Below are positions 58,251 to 64,000 of a DNA stretch of 64,000 bases, one piece after another. The DNA is from M3007 sp964621185 (GTDB lineage Bacteria > Bacteroidota > Bacteroidia > Chitinophagales > Saprospiraceae). The notes under the pieces were generated by a model. The model worked only from the letters and a program-made list of their open reading frames with translations. It had not been told where the DNA came from and searched no databases. The stretch spans positions 1-64,000 of the forward strand of contig CAZULM010000027.1 of assembly GCA_964621185.1 (NCBI GenBank), read 5' to 3'. The first letter of the stretch is position 1. Every line of letters starts with the position of its first letter. Both the position numbers and the translations under genes were made by a program.

Positions 58251-59693
58251 ATGAAAAACAGCTCCCTATACAGCGAAGACCTCGCCCCCGTGCCGCCGGG
58301 GCAACGAACCTGGAGCACCTGGAACTACGCCGCCTTGTGGATCAGCATGAGTCTTTGCATCCCTACCTACATGCTCGCCAGTTCGCTCATCGATGGCGGC
58401 ATGAACTGGTGGCAGGCGATCCTCACCATTTTCTTGGGCAACACCATCGTGCTGGCGCCCATGATCCTGAACGGCCATGCAGGGGCGAAGTACGGCATCC
58501 CGTTTCCGGTGCTGGCCAGGGCGAGCTTCGGCGTGCGGCTGGCGAATCTGCCGGCCATACTCCGCGCCATCGTAGCCTGCGGGTGGTTTGGCATCCAGAC
58601 CTGGATCGGCGGCTTTTCGCTGTACCAGATGTTCCGGGTTTGGGTCCCTTCCTTTGCCGAGCTGCCGCGCATTTTCCCCGAAGCCGTCGGCTTGGAGACC
58701 GGGCCGGCCATCACCTTCTTGCTGTTCTGGGGGCTGAACATGTTCATTATTTGGCTTGGGGTAGAAAGCATTCGCAAGCTATTGGTTTTCAAGGCGATAT
58801 TTCTGCCATTGGCCGCATTGGCCCTGCTTTTCTGGGCCATAGATGCCGGCAACGGGCTGGGACCGATCCTCTCCCAACCCGCAAAGTTTCAGACAAGTGG
58901 GGCCTTTTGGGATTTCTTTTTTCCCGCCCTGACCGGCATGGTGGGCTACTGGGCCACCCTCTCGCTGAACATCCCCGATTTCACGCGCTATGCTAAAAGC
59001 CAGAAAGCCCAGATCACGGGGCAAGCTATCGGACTGCCGCCGTCCATGACCTTGTTCTCTTTTATCGGGGTGGTCGTCACTTCCGCGACGGTTATAATTT
59101 ACGGCGAAACCATCTGGGATCCGTTGGTGCTTGCAGGCAAATTTGAAAGCAAAATATTGGTCAGCGTCGCCATGATCTGCGTGGCCGTTTCCACCTTAGC
59201 CACCAATATCGCCGCCAACATCGTAGGCCCAGCCAACGACTTTTCAAACCTGGCGCCCGCCCGGATCAGTTTCAGGATGGGCGGCTATATCACGGGCATT
59301 TTCGGCATCCTTATTTTTCCCTGGAAGTTGATTGCCGACCCAAATGGCTATATCTTTACCTGGCTGATCGCCTACTCCAGCCTGCTGGGGCCAATCGGCG
59401 GCATCATGATTGCGGACTATTATTTCATCCGGAAAAAGGAATTGTTCCCCGATGATTTGTACGCTGAAAAGGGAAGGTACACCTACCGGAACGGCTACAA
59501 TATGGCGGCGCTGTGGGCGCTTATGGCGGGTATTTTGCCGAATATCCCCGGATTTTTGACAACAATCCATATCTTAGGCCAGGAAACCATGCCCCGTTTT
59601 ATCACAGGTTTGTATCATTATGCGTGGTTTGTCGGGTTTGCGGTGTCGTTTTTGGTGTACCTGTTGCTGATGAAAGGCTCGAAAGCGCGGTAG
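58251..59693 (+). CDS. NCS1-family nucleobase:cation symporter
   Basis: Start ATG 58251, five bases after the aminotransferase stop. The 480-residue protein has 12 helices and the NCS1 N-terminal motif WSTWNYAALWISMSLCIPTY, KYGIPFPVLARASFGVRLAN, and CGWFGIQTWIGG. Such carriers import cytosine, uracil, allantoin or hydantoins; cytosine or uracil fits the neighbours best. Confidence 0.9.
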   Translation: MKNSSLYSEDLAPVPPGQRTWSTWNYAALWISMSLCIPTYMLASSLIDGGMNWWQAILTIFLGNTIVLAPMILNGHAGAKYGIPFPVLARASFGVRLANLPAILRAIVACGWFGIQTWIGGFSLYQMFRVWVPSFAELPRIFPEAVGLETGPAITFLLFWGLNMFIIWLGVESIRKLLVFKAIFLPLAALALLFWAIDAGNGLGPILSQPAKFQTSGAFWDFFFPALTGMVGYWATLSLNIPDFTRYAKSQKAQITGQAIGLPPSMTLFSFIGVVVTSATVIIYGETIWDPLVLAGKFESKILVSVAMICVAVSTLATNIAANIVGPANDFSNLAPARISFRMGGYITGIFGILIFPWKLIADPNGYIFTWLIAYSSLLGPIGGIMIADYYFIRKKELFPDDLYAEKGRYTYRNGYNMAALWALMAGILPNIPGFLTTIHILGQETMPRFITGLYHYAWFVGFAVSFLVYLLLMKGSKAR

Positions 59694-59720
59694 GTTTTTG
59701 TTGCTCGCAACGCCCCCACA

Positions 59721-59757
59721 TTATCAAATTATCCCATTATCAAATTATCAAATTAAA
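59721..59757. repeat. TTATCAAATTAT dispersed motif
   Basis: ATTATCAAATTATCCCATTA then TCAAATTATCAAATTAAAAA, six bases before the dihydropyrimidinase start. Confidence 0.55.
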
Positions 59758-59762
59758 AACCT

Positions 59763-61145
59763 ATGTCACTGCTCATTAAAAACGGCCGCATCGTCACCGC
59801 CTCGCAGGATTATACCGCCGACATATTTATCGAAGGCGAATCCATCACGACCATCGGCAAAAACCTGCGCATAAAAGCAGATGAGACCATCAACGCTGCC
59901 GGTATGATGGTTTTTCCCGGCGGCATCGACCCGCACGTACACCTCGACATGCCGTTTATGGGCACGTTCAGCAGCGACAATTACGAAACCGGCACCCGCG
60001 CGGCCCTGCACGGCGGCACCACCACCGTCATCGATTTTGTGCTGCAAACACAGGGGAAATCGCTGCGCCACGCCCTGGAACAATGGCAGTCGCGGTCCAA
60101 CGGCAACTGCTTAGGCGACTATTCTTTCCACATGGCCGTGACCGATTTTAATGAAAATACCCGCCAGGAAATAGCGGAAATGGTGGAAAAAGAAGGCATC
60201 ACCTCCTTCAAAACCTTTATGGCCTACAAAGGCGCCCTGATGATCGACGACCGCCAAATGGTAGGCCTGATGCAGGAAGTGAAAAAATGCGGCGGCATGG
60301 TGACCGTGCACGCCACCAATGGCGACATGATCGATTACCTGGTGGCCAAGCACCGCGCCGAGGGCAAACTAGCGCCCTTGTACCACTACCTTTCCCAACC
60401 CGAAATAACGGAATCGGAAGCCAGTGGCCGCTTTGCCGACATGGCCAGCTATACTGGTGTGCCGGGCTACATCGTGCACATGACCTGCGAGGGCGCGCTC
60501 AACCACATCCGCGATGCCACCAAGCGCAATCAAAAAGTATATGCCGAAACATGCATCCAATACCTCATCCTGGATGCCTCGCTGTACGAAAAAGACTTTG
60601 AAGGCGCCAAATGGGTGATGAGTCCCCCGCTGCGCCAGAAAAAAGATCAGGCCGCGTTGTGGGCCGGCATCAACCAGGGCTTGGTACAGGTAGTGGCCAC
60701 CGACCACTGCCCTTTCAAATGGGAGCAGAAAAAAATGGGTGAAAAGGATTTTTCAAAAATCCCGAACGGGCACCCGGCCATCGAAAACCGGATGGAATTG
60801 CTGTTCAGCGAAGGCGTGGGCAAAGGCAAAATCACCCTCAACAAATTCGTGGAAGTCAGCTCCACCAATGCCGCCAAGATATTCGGGATGTTCCCCAAAA
60901 AAGGCTGCATCGCCGTGGGCAGCGACGCTGACCTGCTCATTTTCGACCCCAAAGAAAAGCATACGCTCTCCACCGCCACCCACCACATGAACGTGGACTA
61001 TTCCGCCTACGAAGGCTGGAACCTGAAAGGGAAATGCAAAACCACCATCCTGCGCGGCAAAGTCGCCATCGACAACGGAAAAGTTTGTATCCCGAAAGGT
61101 TATGGGCAATTTGTCAAACGCAAAAAAGTAAACGGCATCATCTGA
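59763..61145 (+). CDS. Dihydropyrimidinase
   Basis: A 460-residue amidohydrolase with His58 and His60 (DPHVHLD), the carboxylated Lys150 (SFKTFMAYKGALM), GYIVHMTCEGAL and VATDHCPFK near residue 320. It hydrolyses dihydrouracil to N-carbamoyl-beta-alanine. Other family members are D-hydantoinases; the surrounding genes support the pyrimidine role. Confidence 0.93.
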   Translation: MSLLIKNGRIVTASQDYTADIFIEGESITTIGKNLRIKADETINAAGMMVFPGGIDPHVHLDMPFMGTFSSDNYETGTRAALHGGTTTVIDFVLQTQGKSLRHALEQWQSRSNGNCLGDYSFHMAVTDFNENTRQEIAEMVEKEGITSFKTFMAYKGALMIDDRQMVGLMQEVKKCGGMVTVHATNGDMIDYLVAKHRAEGKLAPLYHYLSQPEITESEASGRFADMASYTGVPGYIVHMTCEGALNHIRDATKRNQKVYAETCIQYLILDASLYEKDFEGAKWVMSPPLRQKKDQAALWAGINQGLVQVVATDHCPFKWEQKKMGEKDFSKIPNGHPAIENRMELLFSEGVGKGKITLNKFVEVSSTNAAKIFGMFPKKGCIAVGSDADLLIFDPKEKHTLSTATHHMNVDYSAYEGWNLKGKCKTTILRGKVAIDNGKVCIPKGYGQFVKRKKVNGII

Positions 61146-61245
61146 TACTGTGATTAAAGTGATTTGTATGATTTGAGTGATTAAAGACATCTGATTTTCA
61201 AATGATTATGCGATCGAGATTTTCACAACCACTTTGCGTTGACTA
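61146..61245 (+). repeat. Dispersed ~100-bp repeat, copy l
   Basis: GTGATTAAAGTGATTTGTAT through CACAACCACTTTGCGTTGAC-TAG, near the same as copies g and k, inserted one base after the dihydropyrimidinase stop. Confidence 0.8.
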
Positions 61246-61293
61246 GAAATGCCCAACCAATCACCCCGCCCAAACCTGCACAGCGCCCCCGCA

Positions 61294-61324
61294 TTATCAA
61301 ATTATCAAATTATCACATTAAACA
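61294..61324. repeat. TTATCAAATTAT dispersed motif
   Basis: ATTATCAAATTATCAAATTA then TCACATTAAAC just ahead of the beta-ureidopropionase ATG. Confidence 0.5.
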
Positions 61325-61326
61325 TT

Positions 61327-62193
61327 ATGGCCAGAATCATCAAATCAGGGCTTATCCAAATGAGCCTGCCCATCTCGGAGGGCGAAGGCAGCATCCATGA
61401 AATATGCGATGCCATGGTGCAGAAGCATATTCCTTTCATCGAGGAAGCGGGCAAAAGAGGCGTTCAAATCCTTTGCCTCCAGGAGATTTTCAACACCCCG
61501 TATTTCTGCCCGAGCCAGGATTCGAAATGGTACGTCACTGCGGAGTCGGTGCCGGGCCCGACCACGGCGCTCATGCAGGAATACGCGAAGAAGTACCAGA
61601 TGGTCATCATCGTCCCGATTTATGAAAAAGAGCAGGCGGGCGTTTTGTACAACACAGCGGCAGTGATCGATGCTGATGGCGCTTATTTGGGCAAATACCG
61701 CAAAAACCACATACCGCACACCTCCGGATTTTGGGAAAAATACTTTTTCAAGCCCGGCAACCTGGGCTATCCGGTTTTTGAAACCCGTTACGCCAAAATC
61801 GGGGTGTACATCTGCTACGACCGCCACTTCCCGGAAGGCGCCCGCGCCCTGGGCCTGAACGGCGCCGAGATCGTGTACAACCCCTCCGCCACGGTAGCCG
61901 GCTTATCGCAGTACCTCTGGAAACTGGAACAACCCGCCCACGCTGCCGCCAACGGCTACTTCATGGGTTGCATCAACCGGGTCGGCACGGAAAAACCCTG
62001 GAACCTCGGCAATTTTTACGGCAGCTCCTACTTCGTTGACCCGCGCGGACAAATATTCGCGCAGGCGTCGGAAGACAAAGACGAGCTGCTGGTGGCCGAA
62101 TTCGACCTCGACATGATAGACCAGGTGCGCTCTACCTGGCAGTTTTTCCGGGACAGGAGGCCGGAGTCGTATGGGGAATTGACGGCGTTGTAG
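61327..62193 (+). CDS. Beta-ureidopropionase (nitrilase superfamily)
   Basis: Start at 61327 (MARIIKSGLIQMSLPISEGE); 288 residues. The catalytic Glu is in LCLQEIFNTPYF, the Lys in YRKNHIPH and the Cys in VYICYDRHFPEGAR. It hydrolyses N-carbamoyl-beta-alanine to beta-alanine, CO2 and ammonia. The length and QEIFNTPYFCPSQ pattern match N-carbamoyl hydrolases of reductive pyrimidine operons. Confidence 0.92.
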   Translation: MARIIKSGLIQMSLPISEGEGSIHEICDAMVQKHIPFIEEAGKRGVQILCLQEIFNTPYFCPSQDSKWYVTAESVPGPTTALMQEYAKKYQMVIIVPIYEKEQAGVLYNTAAVIDADGAYLGKYRKNHIPHTSGFWEKYFFKPGNLGYPVFETRYAKIGVYICYDRHFPEGARALGLNGAEIVYNPSATVAGLSQYLWKLEQPAHAAANGYFMGCINRVGTEKPWNLGNFYGSSYFVDPRGQIFAQASEDKDELLVAEFDLDMIDQVRSTWQFFRDRRPESYGELTAL

Positions 62194-62355
62194 TTGGTGA
62201 TTGGTGGATAGTGACTGGTGATTGGATGATTAGTGATTGGTGCACAGCATTTTGGGTTTTGTTTGGCTGTGTTTTTCAGCGCGCTTGGCCACAATTGGGT
62301 GGTTGTGGCAATTAATTACGTTCTAGAACATTTCATTTATTTAACCTTGTTTATC

Positions 62356-62751
62356 ATGGCATATCATAAGTTTACGGATTTGGAGGTTTACAAACTTTGC
62401 CGGCAATTGCGGAAAGACATTTCCGGTCTTACGGAGCGTAATTTTCCAGCAGAAGAAAAATTCCGTTTGACCGATCAGATCAAGCGTTCCTCCAGAAGTG
62501 TCACCTCCTGCATCGCGGAAGGCTATGGGCGATATTATTACAAAGAAAAAATCTCATTCTGCCGAAAATCCCGGGGCTCCCTGGAAGAAACCCTGGAGCA
62601 CCTAATCACCGCCTTTGATGAAAACTACATCACCTCAGATGTGCTTAAAACCTACAAAGAACAAATTGACTCCTGCCTCAAACTTTTAAATGGATACATC
62701 AAATACCTCAACAAAACCAAAGCCCCAAAAGAGGAAAAAAGCCCCAAATAA
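62356..62751 (+). CDS. Four-helix-bundle protein (S23/IVP family)
   Basis: Start at 62356 (MAYHKFTDLEVYKLCRQLRK). The 131-residue helical protein has RLTDQIKRSSRSVTSCIAEG with the family IAEGYGR motif, and basic C-terminal tail. Relatives are encoded by intervening sequences in 23S rRNA genes and by many isolated genes in Bacteroidota; the role is unknown. It is the only gene within the inverted-repeat element B. Confidence 0.9.
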   Translation: MAYHKFTDLEVYKLCRQLRKDISGLTERNFPAEEKFRLTDQIKRSSRSVTSCIAEGYGRYYYKEKISFCRKSRGSLEETLEHLITAFDENYITSDVLKTYKEQIDSCLKLLNGYIKYLNKTKAPKEEKSPK

Positions 62752-62764
62752 CCACTCCTCTATT

Positions 62765-62918
62765 GGCCAAACGCGCTGAAAACCAATGCCAAACCAACCC
62801 CAAAATGACGTGCACCAATCACCAATCATCCAATCACCAATCACTATCCACCAATCACTACTCGCCAAACGCGCTGAAAACCAATGCCAAACCAACCCCA
62901 AAATGACGTGCACCAATC
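62765..62918. repeat. 101-bp direct repeat at the element end
   Basis: GCCAAACGCGCTGAAAACCA and the following 33 bases occur at 62765 and again at 62866, the second copy being cut by the gap. The sequence after the gap continues the same array. Confidence 0.85.
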
Positions 62919-63018
62919 NNNNNNNNNNNNNNNNNNNNNNNNNNNNNNNNNNNNNNNNNNNNNNNNNNNNNNNNNNNNNNNNNNNNNNNNNNNNNNNNNN
63001 NNNNNNNNNNNNNNNNNN
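62919..63018. other. Assembly gap (100 N)
   Basis: Exactly 100 N inside a repeated stretch; a placeholder for unknown length. The surrounding arrays probably caused the assembly break. Confidence 0.98.
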
Positions 63019-63043
63019 ACCAATCATCCAATCACCAATCACT

Positions 63044-64000
63044 ATGCCCATCTACACAACACCACGCTCCGCACAAGCATTCGAAGAGAACTTCCAGCAA
63101 AAAAAGCCCCTCATGAACGCCACCGAGGCCTTCGTGGAAAGCTCCCGCTGCCTGTTCTGCTACGATGCTCCTTGTATGCACGCATGTCCGACGCATATAG
63201 ACATCCCTTTGTTTATCAAGCAGATCCATACGGGAAATGTTGACGGTGCGGCCAAAACCATATACGACAAGAACTGGATGGGAAACGCCTGCGGCAAGGT
63301 ATGCCCTACCCAGGTGTTGTGCGAAGGCGCGTGCGTGTACAACCATGCGCACGTGAAACCGCTCGAAATCGGCCGCTTGCAGAATTTTGCCACCCACCAG
63401 GCCATAGCTGCCGGAAAGGTATTGTATAAAAAAGGGACACCAAACGGAATCAAAGTCGCCATTATCGGCGCCGGGCCAGCCGGACTTTCCTGCGCCTGCG
63501 AGCTTTCGGTGTTGGGCTACGACGTAGATATTTTCGAAGCAAACACCCGGCCATCGGGCCTTACCGCCCACGGCACTGCCCCCTATAAAATTACCAACGA
63601 AGAAGCACTGGCGGAGGTAGATTATTTGCAACAGCAATTTGGCTTTCACATTCAATACGAGAAGCCCATTGCCACAGAACAAGAACTCCAGGCATTGGAA
63701 AACACATACAGCGCCATCTTTTTGGGCATCGGAAACGGCCCCACCGCAACCCTGAACCTGCCTGGAGAACACCTGGAAAACGTGGTTGGGGCAGTGGAAT
63801 TCGTGGAAGCCCTGCGTTTCCAAAAACACTTGCTCAAAGTCCCCCAAACAGTGGTGGTGATCGGCGGCGGCAATACGGCCATGGATGCAGCCTCCGAATC
63901 GGCGCGCATGGGAGCCGAAACAGTTTACCTGGCATATCGCCGCGCCAAGGCAGATATGGGCGCCTACACATTCGAACACGAACTGGCTACATCTGCCGGT
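63044..64000 (+). CDS. preT: Dihydropyrimidine dehydrogenase, PreT-type subunit (partial)
   Basis: Open from ATG 63044 to the window end (319 codons, no stop). The N-terminus has two Cys groups for Fe-S clusters: Cys36, 39, 44, 48 (CLFCYDAPCMHAC) and Cys83, 87, 93, 97 (CGKVCPTQVLCEGAC). An FAD site GAGPAGLSC (142-150) and a second nucleotide-binding VVVIGGGNTAMDAA follow. This is the NAD(P)H-oxidising subunit that with PreA reduces uracil to dihydrouracil. PreA would be expected just beyond the window. Confidence 0.9.
   Translation, partial: MPIYTTPRSAQAFEENFQQKKPLMNATEAFVESSRCLFCYDAPCMHACPTHIDIPLFIKQIHTGNVDGAAKTIYDKNWMGNACGKVCPTQVLCEGACVYNHAHVKPLEIGRLQNFATHQAIAAGKVLYKKGTPNGIKVAIIGAGPAGLSCACELSVLGYDVDIFEANTRPSGLTAHGTAPYKITNEEALAEVDYLQQQFGFHIQYEKPIATEQELQALENTYSAIFLGIGNGPTATLNLPGEHLENVVGAVEFVEALRFQKHLLKVPQTVVVIGGGNTAMDAASESARMGAETVYLAYRRAKADMGAYTFEHELATSAG

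Larger units (their letters stand above)
62194..63043. mobile_element. Inverted-repeat element B with four-helix-bundle gene (IVS-like)
   Basis: The left arm (62194-62290) and right arm (about 62764-62859) are imperfect inverted repeats of about 90 bp with arrays of GTGATTGGATGATTAGTGATT and a core GTGCACAGCATTTTGGGTT... ending TTTCAGCGCGCTTGGCC. Between them is the S23/IVP gene (62356-62751). The right arm is repeated (from 62866) with a 101-bp period and runs into the gap. It begins directly after the beta-ureidopropionase stop and ends at the preT start. Element A in the same operon shares the arms without a gene. Confidence 0.78.

Overview
The window comes from a Bacteroidota genome, most likely a Saprospiraceae-like member. 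The evidence is several large secreted proteins with C-terminal type IX secretion (T9SS) sorting domains, Cys-lipoproteins ending their signal in S-C-K-K, a TonB receptor with an N-terminal carboxypeptidase-like domain, TAnnTTTG -7 boxes, and families such as DUF4403, DUF4129/SpoIIM, DUF2027-Smr and WbqC. GC is about 50-55% in core genes and clearly lower in the 28.5-30.5 kb insertion. A run of 100 N (62919-63018) marks a scaffold gap. No tRNA, rRNA or CRISPR array was seen.

Layout. 1-7 kb: end of an OB-fold secreted protein, an SPFH lipoprotein, a flippase-like membrane protein with an exported partner, a bestrophin channel, a YdeI-like protein and an ECF sigma factor with a small membrane protein. 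7-18.6 kb: a probable metal (zinc-type) module on the minus strand (TonB receptor, small His/Cys membrane protein, DUF3299 protein, FtsX-like permease with a His-rich loop, and its likely LolD-type ATPase). A plus-strand group with a beta-helix protein, a Tat-exported tyrosinase and a lipoprotein separates permease from ATPase. 18.8-22.4 kb: DUF2027-Smr protein, then an uncharacterised minus-strand group (505-aa helical protein, 35-aa peptide, 112-aa Cys protein). 22.6-28.4 kb: a MITE-like palindrome, short MscL, HemW, an SRPBCC protein, and the DUF4129/SpoIIM pair. 28.5-32.7 kb: a mobile segment bounded by two identical 318-bp elements, holding a 93-aa gene, an IS4-type element and a T9SS substrate. 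32.7-54.3 kb: secreted and sorting-domain proteins, DUF4403, WbqC, TraB/GumN, a nucleotide kinase, PPK2, DUF58, mannonate dehydratase, a subtilase, and a neighbouring pair sharing a novel C-terminal domain.

54.4-64 kb: an apparently complete reductive pyrimidine degradation operon. It encodes FCY1-like cytosine deaminase, (methyl)malonate semialdehyde dehydrogenase, class III aminotransferase, NCS1 permease, dihydropyrimidinase, beta-ureidopropionase and the PreT subunit of dihydropyrimidine dehydrogenase (cut by the window end). The genes would import cytosine/uracil and convert it through dihydrouracil, N-carbamoyl-beta-alanine and beta-alanine to malonate semialdehyde and acetyl-CoA.

The most interesting non-gene content is a set of repeat elements. 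An inverted-repeat family occurs twice inside the pyrimidine operon; the larger copy encloses a four-helix-bundle (S23/IVP-type) gene, like a 23S rRNA intervening sequence moved to an intergenic site, and the smaller copy has no gene. There is also a dispersed family of about 100 bp with at least ten copies, several long perfect palindromes (one in frame inside a gene), and the 3.8-kb segment whose junctions look like recombination between two 318-bp elements.
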